From Thermodesulfobacteriota bacterium (GTDB taxonomy: Bacteria; Desulfobacterota_D; UBA1144; Nemesobacterales; UBA2774): 11,820 bases of DNA. Both the position numbers and the translations under genes were made by a program. The notes beneath the pieces are model-generated. The model searched no databases. It was not told the origin of the DNA and saw nothing but the letters and a program-made list of their open reading frames with translations. The stretch lies in assembly GCA_035325995.1 (NCBI GenBank), contig DAOKYU010000023.1:1-11820 (forward strand), given 5' to 3'. This document shows, one piece after another, positions 1 to 5,753 of the stretch; the stretch's first letter is position 1, and each line of letters opens with the position of its first letter.

Positions 1-54
1 GTATCCCCCCGGCAGAGTTCCTTAAATCCTGTCCCCGAATTACTTAACATCTAC

Positions 55-87
55 AATTGCGAGGGTGCGAAGCACCCGCGGCAATCT
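55..87. repeat. Dispersed palindromic repeat, ATTGC...GCAAT type
   Basis: An ATTGC/GCAAT outer inverted repeat encloses the hairpin GGGTGC-GAA-GCACCC (63-77). A related copy lies at 8359-8398, sharing ATTGCGAGGG at the left and CCGCGGCAATCT at the right with a different middle. Both are non-coding. This looks like a REP/BIME-like dispersed chromosomal repeat; the family was not identified. Confidence 0.6.
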
Positions 88-96
88 TCTTTTGAT

Positions 97-127
97 CCGT
101 CATCCTGAACTTGATTCAGGATCTAAT
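97..127. repeat. Palindromic repeat, CCGTCAT-hairpin type, copy 1
   Basis: After CCGTC comes a perfect 8-bp inverted repeat, ATCCTGAA (102-109), loop CTTGA, TTCAGGAT (115-122). A second, imperfect copy is at 261-287. Short elements that begin CGTCAT and contain a hairpin are familiar dispersed repeats in many proteobacterial-type genomes. Here the two copies sit in the gene-free left margin. Confidence 0.6.
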
Positions 128-260
128 CCTTTGCTTGCAATCTTTTCTTCCCCCCTTAGGAAAAGGCCTGTCGCGGCGCTTGTCGGGGCGAAGCTTTGCG
201 AAGCCTGAAAGCCATGCGAAGCCGGAGGGGTCAGGGGGGATTTCGTTTTCTGTTTTTAAT

Positions 261-287
261 CCGTCATTCCGGATTCGATCCAGAATC
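261..287. repeat. Palindromic repeat, CCGTCAT-hairpin type, copy 2
   Basis: The sequence starts CCGTCATTCCGGA and closes with TCCAGAAT, giving an imperfect 8-bp inverted repeat (266-286). It shares CCGTCAT, the central TTCGA/TTGA loop and the trailing AATCTAT/GATCTAAT with the copy at 97-127. It is non-coding. Confidence 0.5.
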
Positions 288-576
288 TATTTTTTCCCTC
301 TCCCTTGAGTGAACGAATGCAAACGGGCATCTGGTTGCCCTTGACTTACTACCCAGCGCTGCTGGAAACTGGCATAAATTAAACAGGGACGAAGTGGATA
401 AATTCAGTCAGACAAAATCAAAAATGGTTCATACAAACTAAGAAAATAAGGGACGAGACAGGGATTTAGTATTCAAGTTTCTTCAAAAAACCGCATCCTC
501 ATCACCCGCCGTCACCATGAAAGCCGCCACGGCCGAAAGGACCACTCTCCGCATTCTCATTTTCGAATGAAAAAGA

Positions 577-1641
577 CTAACCGGGCCCGCCGGCCCTATT
601 CAGGCTTTCCCAAACCTCCCTGAGACCCTCCAGGTAACCCGCTGGAAGCGGCCCTCCCCCCAGCCTCCCGAGCTCGTGCTCTACATCCTCCACGGATACA
701 ATACCGCCCTTCCCTTTAAGCGCGCTCAATATGACCGCCGCCTCTATAACCCCCACATCCACCCCGGCATATTTTTCGCTGAACGAAACGTCCTCGCCCT
801 CCTTTAATCTCCCCGCATACCTTTCGAAAACCGCTTCTATTTCCGCGGCCCGCTTTTCTGAGCTCCTTACCGCATTACCTACCGCGGTAATTACCGTAGT
901 ATCTACCGCATTACTTACTGCAGTAGATACCGCATTATCTACCGGTATACCTACCGGACTACTTACCGCGGTAGCATCCGGCTTGGCCCTTACGAGCACC
1001 TTTTTCGTCACGGGGTCCACCTCGAGGCCACCTTCGCGCCTCCTTTTGTGCACCTCTTCCGGCCCATATACCTTATACTTCCTTCCGTATACCCCGAGCG
1101 CCTTCTCCACCACCTCTACATTAAGCTTCTCTGTCAGCGAATGAACGGCCATCCTGACGGTCTTGTCGGAAAGCCCAGTGAGCTCCCGGAGCTCCTTGAG
1201 CCCGATCCTCACCCCTTCCGTCTCCGAACCCTCGCTCACCTTATATATGGCCTCGTATACCTTCATCTCCGAAGGCGCCAGCAGGGGATCCCAATCTTTC
1301 GGCACCGTTTTGGCTGCGGCCCGAGGGGATTTTCTCTCTCCAGCGATCCTTTTTACCGCACTACCTACCGCGGTAACTACCGCGCTTTCCCCTTCGGCAT
1401 CTACCCCGGTATCTACCGCGGTAGTTTCGTTCACCCGCGGCTCTTCCTCCACGGGCTCCTTCGGAATATTCCTGTCCTTCCTGAAGCTCTCGAAATAGGC
1501 CGTGGCCACCCTGTGCGCGTTCACCGGGCTCCCGCGCTTCTCCATCGACTCCAGCATCCCCGAGAGGCGTCCGCCGGACGCCTTCTTTTTCTCAGGAGTT
1601 TCGGATGATGTACTTTCTCCCTTCTTCCTTTTCCCTTTCAT
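577..1641 (-). CDS. Winged-helix DNA-binding protein, candidate ParA partner, with palindrome arrays in its gene
   Basis: This is a 354-residue soluble protein with no family I can name firmly. The N-terminus is basic (residues 1-35, rich in K/R/S). Residues about 118-195 look like a winged helix: LAPSEMKVYEAIYKV, then the helix-turn-helix LKELRELTGLSDKTVRMAVHSL, then a wing. On either side lie low-complexity tetrapeptide runs, six at residues 74-97 and nine at 224-259, of the type TAVD/NAVS/TAVG. A charged helical C-terminal domain follows (260-354). The start overlaps the end of parA by 50 bp, which implies co-transcription and probably coupled translation; AGGAAG lies upstream but about 12 nt away. 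A DNA-binding gene directly after parA is the usual place for the centromere-binding partner, although this is not a canonical ParB (no ParB/Sulfiredoxin-type motif seen). Function is inferred from position and HTH. Confidence 0.8.
   Translation of the reverse strand: MKGKRKKGESTSSETPEKKKASGGRLSGMLESMEKRGSPVNAHRVATAYFESFRKDRNIPKEPVEEEPRVNETTAVDTGVDAEGESAVVTAVGSAVKRIAGERKSPRAAAKTVPKDWDPLLAPSEMKVYEAIYKVSEGSETEGVRIGLKELRELTGLSDKTVRMAVHSLTEKLNVEVVEKALGVYGRKYKVYGPEEVHKRRREGGLEVDPVTKKVLVRAKPDATAVSSPVGIPVDNAVSTAVSNAVDTTVITAVGNAVRSSEKRAAEIEAVFERYAGRLKEGEDVSFSEKYAGVDVGVIEAAVILSALKGKGGIVSVEDVEHELGRLGGGPLPAGYLEGLREVWESLNRAGGPG
867..974. repeat. Nine tandem 12-bp palindromic units, centromere/operator-like
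   Basis: Nine units follow each other with no spacer. In + strand orientation the consensus is yTACCGCGGTAn. Units 2 and 9 contain the perfect palindrome TACCGCGGTA, unit 5 contains TACTGCAGTA, and the others keep TACCG with a degenerate right half. Each unit encodes one tetrapeptide of the minus-strand protein, residues 224-259. All nine valines are GTA, although the same gene uses GTG, GTT and GTC elsewhere, for example near 740-770. The size and tandem palindromic form recall plasmid partition sites or multi-operator arrays. Confidence 0.8.
1353..1424. repeat. Second array of 12-bp palindromic units
   Basis: This array has six consecutive 12-bp positions in the same gene. Units 2 (1365-1376) and 6 (1413-1424) contain perfect TACCGCGGTA, and unit 5 has TACCCCGGTA. 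Units 1 and 3 are partial, and unit 4 (1389-1400) is degenerate. It encodes residues 74-97, again with GTA for all five valines in recognisable units. The array lies before the winged-helix coding part, and the nine-unit array lies after it. Confidence 0.75.
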
Positions 1642-2401
1642 AAATCGACATCACTTCCTTGGCCAGCCTTCTGTAATCCGTGGCCCCGGCGCAGATCGGG
1701 TCGTACTCCAGTATATGCTTTCCGTACCCGCTCGCTTCCTTCAATTTCACGTTCGAATGTATGGGGGAAAACACGTTCGGATTGAACTTCTGGTTAATCG
1801 CCTCCAAAACAGTGCTGCTTATCGTCGTCAGCTTATCGTGCATGGTCGGGAGCGCGTAGGGCACAATAGGAAAATCGGGCCTCGACGAATACACCTCGTA
1901 AAGCGTCTCATCAATCATCCTTACGGCCTCAAGCGCCATGGGCTGCGTCTGCACAGCTATGATCACGTCGTCAGCCGCAAAGAACGCGTTCACCGAAAGC
2001 GTCGCGAGGGAAGGGGGGCAGTCTATTATCACAAAATCATAACTCTTCCTCAGCCTGTTAATAGACTTTCTCAGCCGATGATCCTTCTCAATCAGCGCCG
2101 ACATCGAGAGATCGGCCCTGCTCATCGAAAGATTCGCCGGCGCGAGATAAAGCCCCTTCGTCCCGTGCTCTATCACTATCCCGTTTATGTCGGTCTTGCT
2201 CGTAGGATCCGTGAGCACGTCGTTTATCGTCATCTCGAAATCGTTCGGACTAAAACCGAGATGCGTCGTGGCGTTCCCCTGGGGGTCGAGGTCTATAACC
2301 AGAACGTCGGCCCCTTTCTCCACAAGACACGCGGCGAGATTCACCGCGGTCGTCGTCTTTCCGACCCCTCCCTTGTGATTGGCAACCGCTATAACCTTCA
2401 T
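1592..2401 (-). CDS. parA: ParA/Soj-family partition ATPase
   Basis: This cytoplasmic P-loop ATPase belongs to the ParA/MinD group. ParA proteins bind DNA non-specifically as ATP dimers and move cargo carrying a centromere-binding partner, here plasmid- or chromosome-like DNA. Visible motifs are the deviant Walker A KGGVGKTT at residues 10-17 (signature Lys10 and catalytic Lys15), Walker A' DLDPQGN at 37-43, and Walker B FVIIDCPPS with Asp127. At 269 residues it matches Soj-type ParA without the N-terminal HTH of P1/F-type ParA, so any autoregulation probably depends on a partner. A GGAGGT lies 10 nt before the ATG. A promoter is visible at 2479-2507. The gene heads a leftward pair with the winged-helix gene and diverges from the initiator gene. 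Confidence 0.95.
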   Translation of the reverse strand: MKVIAVANHKGGVGKTTTAVNLAACLVEKGADVLVIDLDPQGNATTHLGFSPNDFEMTINDVLTDPTSKTDINGIVIEHGTKGLYLAPANLSMSRADLSMSALIEKDHRLRKSINRLRKSYDFVIIDCPPSLATLSVNAFFAADDVIIAVQTQPMALEAVRMIDETLYEVYSSRPDFPIVPYALPTMHDKLTTISSTVLEAINQKFNPNVFSPIHSNVKLKEASGYGKHILEYDPICAGATDYRRLAKEVMSIYEREKEEGRKYIIRNS

Positions 2402-2441
2402 GTGCTCTTTAACCTCCGGGCAGGGTCTTCGTCCTGGTCTG

Positions 2442-2470
2442 AAAAAAAGAGCCTTGGAAACTCCGGGCTC
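2442..2470 (-). terminator. Terminator-like hairpin in the parA leader
   Basis: On the minus strand GAGCC, then an interior that can form GGA/TCC, then GGCTC, followed directly by seven T. It falls between the parA promoter and the parA start, so it may attenuate parA or stop antisense transcription. The stem is short (5 bp plus an inner 3 bp) and begins very near the predicted start of transcription, which weakens the attenuator reading. Confidence 0.35.
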
Positions 2471-2478
2471 CCATTTTA

Positions 2479-2507
2479 TTTATATCAATTCCGAGCGACT
2501 ATATCAA
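2479..2507 (-). promoter_or_regulatory. Promoter of parA with direct repeats
   Basis: On the minus strand, TTGATA (2507-2502), 17 bp, then TATAAA (2484-2479). The octamer TTGATATA occurs twice as a direct repeat (2507-2500 and 2488-2481, 19 bp start to start), overlapping both promoter boxes, so it could also be an operator. The distance to the parA start leaves a leader of about 70 nt. Confidence 0.6.
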
Positions 2508-2521
2508 GCCGAAAGGGTAGG

Positions 2522-2570
2522 GCGGTGCAGAGCATCACCGCAAAATCCTGCTGCCCCGGGCAAGGATTTT
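2522..2570. other. Paired hairpins between parA and the initiator gene
   Basis: Two inverted repeats are adjacent. The first is GCGGTG (2522-2527) with CACCGC (2536-2541). The second is AAAATCCT (2542-2549) with AGGATTTT (2563-2570), extended inward by TGCCC-C-GGGCA (2552-2562). The second has A/T-rich ends on both strands and could act as a bidirectional terminator or protein site. It separates the two divergent promoters. Confidence 0.45.
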
Positions 2571-2576
2571 CGCCGA

Positions 2577-2605
2577 TTGATTTAACATGCCAAAAATCAT
2601 ATAAT
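2577..2605 (+). promoter_or_regulatory. Promoter of the initiator-like gene
   Basis: TTGATT (2577-2582), 17-bp spacer, TATAAT (2600-2605). The -10 box is a perfect sigma70 consensus and no competing promoter of this quality lies closer to the gene. It predicts an untranslated leader of about 160 nt. Confidence 0.65.
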
Positions 2606-2629
2606 ATGGCTGAGCTTGGGTATTAAAAA

Positions 2630-2754
2630 GCCGCCGAAGCTTTAGCGCTGAGCATAAAACAACGGCGGCAACCGGAAGGTGGAACAACCTAATGATACCT
2701 TTTCTCACTTTTAAATGTCAAGCTTTTTGATGCCCGGCTAAGGAACCGTCCGGG
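2630..2754 (+). other. Structured leader of the initiator-like gene
   Basis: The transcript leader can fold GCCGCCG (2630-2636) with CGGCGGC (2663-2669), a perfect 7-bp stem. Next comes AGGT (2677-2680) with ACCT (2687-2690), and then CCCGG (2733-2737) with CCGGG (2750-2754). I cannot match it to a known riboswitch class. In a replicon this would be a natural place for copy-number control by antisense RNA or protein binding, but nothing here proves it. Confidence 0.35.
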
Positions 2755-2772
2755 GTCTGCTCTGAGAGGCTG

Positions 2773-3813
2773 ATGTCTGATAAAAAACAGGACAAAACAA
2801 AGATAGTCCAGATTTGGGGAGAGATACTCGACGAGGGTTTTACGAGCGTCCCGAACATCCTCCTCAGATACAGATCCAGAATAGGCCTCAAACCCAAGCA
2901 CGTCATGCTCATAATCGATATCATGTCCTACAAGTGGGACTCCAAATATCCCTTCCCGAGCTACTCCACCCTTGCCCAGAGATCCGGCATAGAAGAGAGG
3001 AGCGTGAAGCGCATCACCCAGGACCTCGAAGAGCTCGGCCTCCTCGTCAAATCTCCCCGCTTCGACGAGGAAACGGGGGCCCAGGTCACCACCGTATTCG
3101 ACTTCCGCCCGCTCGTCCAAAAACTCATCGAGGAGCTCAATAAGGGCGACGAATACGACGAAGAAGCCGGATTCGGCAGTGAAGGTGAAGACGAGATAGG
3201 CGTCGGTAGACTCATACCCGAAGCCGCCGTCCCGGAGAAAAATTTCAATAAAAAAAGGACACCCAAAGGGGGTGACAAAAATGTCAGGGGGGAGGGTGAC
3301 AAAAATGTCACCCGGGGGGTGACAATATTATCACCCGGGGGGGTGACAAAAATGTCACCCAAAGAAAACAAATATAGGAAGAAGATAAATAGTATAGGAA
3401 CCCTCGAGAGCAACCTTACCTACGTAGGGGCAAAAAGCGGCGTTTCCAAGGCCCCGAACAAGGAAAAAGAAAGGGTTCGTAAAAGCATAAGAGACGCCAT
3501 TTTCAGAAAGAGGATATTCGAGACGTACGACAACCTTGTAGACATCAAACCGATGGAAGAAATAGTCGAGGAAGGTGCGCACAGGGCGTGTAAGGACATA
3601 GCCATAAACAGGGTCCTCGATATCGAAGAAAAGGGCGTCACACTCGACCCCTCTGAAGTAGCGCGTGAGGTAAGAGCCTCCTTCCCCTACGAAGGCATTC
3701 CCAAGGGGAGCGAGAGCAGGGCGAGGGATTTTTACGTCGGCACACTATGCGAGCTCGTCGCGGAGGCGGCGGCCAGATCGCTGTCCGGCGGCAGACTAAA
3801 GCCTAAGGGTTGA
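2773..3813 (+). CDS. HTH_36-like replication initiator with an iteron-like array in its gene
   Basis: This is a 346-residue cytoplasmic protein. Residues about 20-115 match the pattern of HTH_36/replisome-organiser winged helices: FTSVPNILLRYRSRIGL, a helix MLIIDIMSYKW, then PFPSYSTLAQRSGIEERSVKRITQDLEELGLLVK and a wing ending in FDFRPLVQKL. Residues about 124-200 are an acidic then Gly/Lys-rich linker. Residues 225-346 form a charged helical C-terminal domain I do not recognise. The weak GAGAGG lies only 3 nt before the ATG, which suggests low translation. Phage and plasmid initiators of this layout (lambda O is the classic case) often carry their origin inside the linker-coding part of the gene. 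Four palindromes sit exactly there. A transcriptional regulator remains the alternative; the initiator call rests on domain pattern, ParA neighbour and array. Confidence 0.75.
   Translation: MSDKKQDKTKIVQIWGEILDEGFTSVPNILLRYRSRIGLKPKHVMLIIDIMSYKWDSKYPFPSYSTLAQRSGIEERSVKRITQDLEELGLLVKSPRFDEETGAQVTTVFDFRPLVQKLIEELNKGDEYDEEAGFGSEGEDEIGVGRLIPEAAVPEKNFNKKRTPKGGDKNVRGEGDKNVTRGVTILSPGGVTKMSPKENKYRKKINSIGTLESNLTYVGAKSGVSKAPNKEKERVRKSIRDAIFRKRIFETYDNLVDIKPMEEIVEEGAHRACKDIAINRVLDIEEKGVTLDPSEVAREVRASFPYEGIPKGSESRARDFYVGTLCELVAEAAARSLSGGRLKPKG
3270..3360. repeat. Four phased palindromes, iteron-like, inside the initiator gene
   Basis: Copies of TGACA-N4-TGTCA start at 3273, 3297 and 3344. A variant, TGACAATATTATCA, starts at 3320. 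Spacings are 24, 23 and 24 bp. Copies 2-4 are flanked by GGG and CCC, giving 20-bp palindromes. The 23-bp step changes the reading frame: copies 1 and 2 encode GDKNV, and copies 3 and 4 encode GVTILSP and GVTKMSP. The DNA is conserved while the peptide is not, which points to protein-binding sites. Confidence 0.85.
3361..3402. other. AT-rich patch after the palindromes, candidate unwinding element
   Basis: Directly after the last palindrome the sequence becomes A-rich (AAAGAAAACAAATATAGG and continuing to about 3400), in a gene that is otherwise clearly richer in GC. A second A-rich stretch precedes the array (about 3238-3258). Iteron arrays beside AT-rich DNA are the usual plan of plasmid and phage origins. 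No clear DnaA box was seen. Confidence 0.4.
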
Positions 3814-3872
3814 ATCGCCGACGCCGGCCCGGGCATCTCATTTTCGGAGACACTGCTTCAGCGCCACACACT

Positions 3873-3904
3873 ACGCCGGGCCCTGTACGGCTCGCCCGGC
3901 GTTT
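3873..3904 (+). terminator. Hairpin terminator after the initiator-like gene
   Basis: ACGCCGGGC (3873-3881) pairs perfectly over 9 bp with GCCCGGCGT (3894-3902). Only TTT follows, so the U-tract is weak, but the stem is strong and well placed between the two gene groups. It touches the next promoter. Confidence 0.55.
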
Positions 3905-3930
3905 GACATTTATCGAGGTCTATTTAATAT
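3903..3930 (+). promoter_or_regulatory. Promoter of the thiolase/DUF35/MaoC genes
   Basis: A perfect TTGACA (3903-3908) is followed after 16 bp by TAATAT (3925-3930), in AT-rich DNA. The -35 box overlaps the end of the preceding terminator hairpin. The predicted leader to the thiolase start is about 30 nt. Confidence 0.6.
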
Positions 3931-3969
3931 ATTTTTCCGCAAAAATTCAAAAACAGGGGGAGAATACAT

Positions 3970-5181
3970 ATGGCAGGCGGCTCGCTGAACACAAAAGAGG
4001 CCAGAGAAGTTCTCAAAAAAAATAAAATCGTTATAGCAGGAGTGGGAGAAACGGAGCAGGGGAAAATCCCCGACAAGAGTTCCTTTCATTTCCTCTCCCA
4101 GGCATCCAAGCTCGCCATAGAAGATGCTGGAATCAAGAAATCGGACGTCGACGGACTCGTCACCGCGTTCTCGCTCGTCGAGCACACCTTCATGCACTGC
4201 ACTACTTTTGCCGACTACTTCGGACTAAGGCCGAGGTTCTTTTCGTCCGTGGCCGTCGGCGGAGCGACGGCCGTATGGATGGTCGCCGAGGCCGCGATGG
4301 CCATAGCCTCCGGCCAGGCCGAGGTCGTCCTCTGCGTAAGGGGCGACAACACGCTCTCCGGTATATCCTCTTCCGGCATGGTCGCCCTCATAAGGGAAAT
4401 GTGCCACGCAGAGTTCGAATTCCCCTACGGTCTCACCACCCCCGGCGGATACGCACTTGCCGCACAGAGATACCTCCACGACTTCGGCGCCACCCGCGAG
4501 CATCTCGCGGCCGTGGCCGTCACGATGCGTAAGCACGCGGCCAACAAAGAGAACGCGATGAACAAGGAGCCCCTTTCCATAGACGACGTTCTCAACTCGC
4601 GCATCATAGCCGAGCCCCTCTCCAAGTACGATTGCTCCATCATCTCCGACGGCGGCGCCGCGTTCATCGTCACGACGGAGGCGAAGGCAAAAGAGCTCGG
4701 CATCCAGAATCCGCTCGCGTACCTCTGGGGCATGGGTCAGGGATACTCGCACCAGTACCTCACATCGCTCAAAAACCTCGACCAGATATATAACGCCGTC
4801 AACACCTCCGGGCAGAAGGCGTTTCAAACGGCTGGCCTAGGGCCGAAGGACGTCGACGTGGCGTTCCTCTACGACTGCTTCACGATAACCGTTCTCCTCG
4901 AGCTCGAAGGGCTCGGGTTCGTCCCCAAAGGCGAGGGCGGCGCGTTCGCGCTCGAAGGGCGCATGGAGATAGGCAAGGACCTCCCCGTAAACACCCACGG
5001 CGGGCTCCTGTCACAGGCGCACCTCGGCGCGATGCACCACGTGGTCGAGGCCGTGCTTCAGCTCAGAAAGCAGGCCGGTCCGCGTCAGGTCGAGGACGCC
5101 GACGTTGCGCTCGTACACGGAAACGGCGGCATCGTATCCGCACACAGCACGATACTCTTAGGGAAAGAAGCCCTTTCATAA
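3970..5181 (+). CDS. Thiolase-like protein without the nucleophilic Cys; possible aldolase subunit
   Basis: This 403-residue protein has the SCP-x/lipid-transfer thiolase fold. The segment that carries the reactive Cys in real thiolases (GACGSG in the paralog at 7185-8336) here reads SSVAVGGATAV (residues 92-102), with no Cys. The HDAF motif of the paralog becomes YDCF (Tyr301), the His region is AHLGAMH (His351), and the C-terminal motif is HGNGG (383-387). It is therefore unlikely to do Claisen condensation or thiolysis through an acyl-Cys. In the family, Cys-less members paired with a DUF35 protein include the Ltp2 steroid side-chain retro-aldolases, where active-site tyrosines matter. The DUF35 gene follows after 22 bp, which supports a heteromeric complex. 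AGGGGGAG precedes the ATG. Substrate unknown; aldolase role inferred. Confidence 0.85.
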   Translation: MAGGSLNTKEAREVLKKNKIVIAGVGETEQGKIPDKSSFHFLSQASKLAIEDAGIKKSDVDGLVTAFSLVEHTFMHCTTFADYFGLRPRFFSSVAVGGATAVWMVAEAAMAIASGQAEVVLCVRGDNTLSGISSSGMVALIREMCHAEFEFPYGLTTPGGYALAAQRYLHDFGATREHLAAVAVTMRKHAANKENAMNKEPLSIDDVLNSRIIAEPLSKYDCSIISDGGAAFIVTTEAKAKELGIQNPLAYLWGMGQGYSHQYLTSLKNLDQIYNAVNTSGQKAFQTAGLGPKDVDVAFLYDCFTITVLLELEGLGFVPKGEGGAFALEGRMEIGKDLPVNTHGGLLSQAHLGAMHHVVEAVLQLRKQAGPRQVEDADVALVHGNGGIVSAHSTILLGKEALS

Positions 5182-5203
5182 TCAAAAGGAGACTCACAGG
5201 ACA

Positions 5204-5626
5204 ATGGCTGAAAATAAACCATACGAGAAACCACTGCCGGATTTTCGTCCGGAAACGAAACCCTACTGGGAGGCGGCCAGGAAGCACGAGCTCGTGCTCC
5301 CGAGATCGAAGGCCACGGGGGAATTCTTCTTCTACCCGCGCGCCATCTCCCCGGGCGACGACATGTCCGAGGACATAGAATGGGTAAAGGCCAGCGGGAA
5401 GGCGAAGGTCTGGACCTTCTCGATTCACCACATGGGCCCGACAAAGGCATATAAAAACGATCCTCCCTACGTCGTGGCGCTGGTCGAAACCTCAGAAGGC
5501 GTAAAGATGATGACGAACATCGTCGACTGCGACGTAAGGGACGTTCAGATAGGCATGGACGTCGAGGTCGTATTCGACGACGTCACGCCCGAGGTTACGC
5601 TCCCCAAGTTCAGGCCGGCGAAGTAA
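5204..5626 (+). CDS. DUF35 OB-fold protein lacking its zinc-ribbon cysteines
   Basis: This 140-residue acyl-CoA-associated OB-fold protein is the usual partner of SCP-x/thiolase-like enzymes. The start of the family pattern is clear: FRPETKPYWEAARKHELVLPRSK, then IEWVKASGKAKVWTFSIHH and PPYVVALVETSEGVKMMTNIV. In typical members a rubredoxin-like zinc ribbon C-x2-C...C-x2-C precedes the OB domain. Here those positions read Ser35, Thr38, Ser49 and Asp52, so no metal site remains. It is likely a structural or substrate-channel subunit for the upstream thiolase-like protein, helping to bind the CoA tail. AAGGAG lies before the ATG, and the short gap to the thiolase gene indicates one operon. Confidence 0.88.
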   Translation: MAENKPYEKPLPDFRPETKPYWEAARKHELVLPRSKATGEFFFYPRAISPGDDMSEDIEWVKASGKAKVWTFSIHHMGPTKAYKNDPPYVVALVETSEGVKMMTNIVDCDVRDVQIGMDVEVVFDDVTPEVTLPKFRPAK

Positions 5627-5629
5627 GAA

Positions 5630-5670
5630 GGGCAGGGGGGCAGGTAGGGCAGGCAGGAGGGCGAGCGGGG
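5630..5670 (+). repeat. G-run tract between the DUF35 and MaoC genes
   Basis: GGGCAGG-like words repeat, giving at least four G-runs of three or more (5630-5632, 5635-5640, 5647-5649, 5659-5661, 5667-5670). The tract could form a G-quadruplex in DNA or mRNA. It is followed by AAAGGC (5671-5676) and GCCTTT (5688-5693), a weak terminator-like hairpin. It may reduce read-through into the MaoC gene or be neutral. Confidence 0.4.
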
Positions 5671-5753
5671 AAAGGCGGCGCGGAGCAGCCTTTTTAGTGC
5701 GCTCGACTTCGCGGACGGGCAGTTCGTATCAATCAAAACAGGAGACTTCGACA

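Larger units (their letters stand above)
1..576. other. Gene-free left margin with repeat fragments
   Basis: I see no convincing gene here. A 65-codon frame at 111-308 runs through the repeats, has no ribosome-binding site and resembles no family. The region holds the palindromic repeats listed separately, a GCGAAGC-rich stretch around 185-225, and CCCCCTTAGGAAAAGG at 151-166, which resembles CCCCCTTGGGAAAAGG near 11738-11753. This accumulation of small repeats is typical of an intergenic or element-border region. Confidence 0.6.

Noticed and set aside
111..308. 65-codon frame in the left margin
   Set aside because: It passes through two palindromic repeats, has no ribosome-binding site and ends in low-complexity sequence.
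867..974. Slipped-strand or simple tandem repeat expansion
   Set aside because: Units differ from one another at several positions while the palindrome core and GTA codons persist; recent slippage would give near-identical units. Old expansion followed by selection remains possible.
2342..2351. ACCGCGGT inside parA as an additional array unit
   Set aside because: It is a single 8-bp match lacking the outer TA bases and falls in the codons for Thr-Ala-Val of the conserved P-loop helix, so chance is enough.
1502..2626. 374-codon open frame on the + strand
   Set aside because: It lies opposite the parA coding sequence, whose Walker motifs are unmistakable; its translation is rich in Arg and His and resembles no family. 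It is an antisense shadow.
2620..2772. Riboswitch before the initiator-like gene, including a CTGAGAGGC word like the TPP-box
   Set aside because: The remaining TPP-box segments are missing and no other class core could be recognised; I keep it only as a structured leader.
3270..3360. CRISPR-like array
   Set aside because: The repeated words are palindromes at 23-24 bp spacing with only about 3-10 bp of G/C-rich filler, within a coding frame. There are no spacers of CRISPR length and no cas genes.
3970..5181. Cys-less thiolase as a decayed pseudogene
   Set aside because: The frame is intact, the family fold motifs and a Tyr at the HDAF position are retained, and the DUF35 partner is tightly linked, so functional divergence is more likely.
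5697..5753. Earlier GTG start for the MaoC gene
   Set aside because: The added 19 residues are polar and unlike the family N-terminus, whereas the ATG at 5754 has AGGAGA at the right distance.
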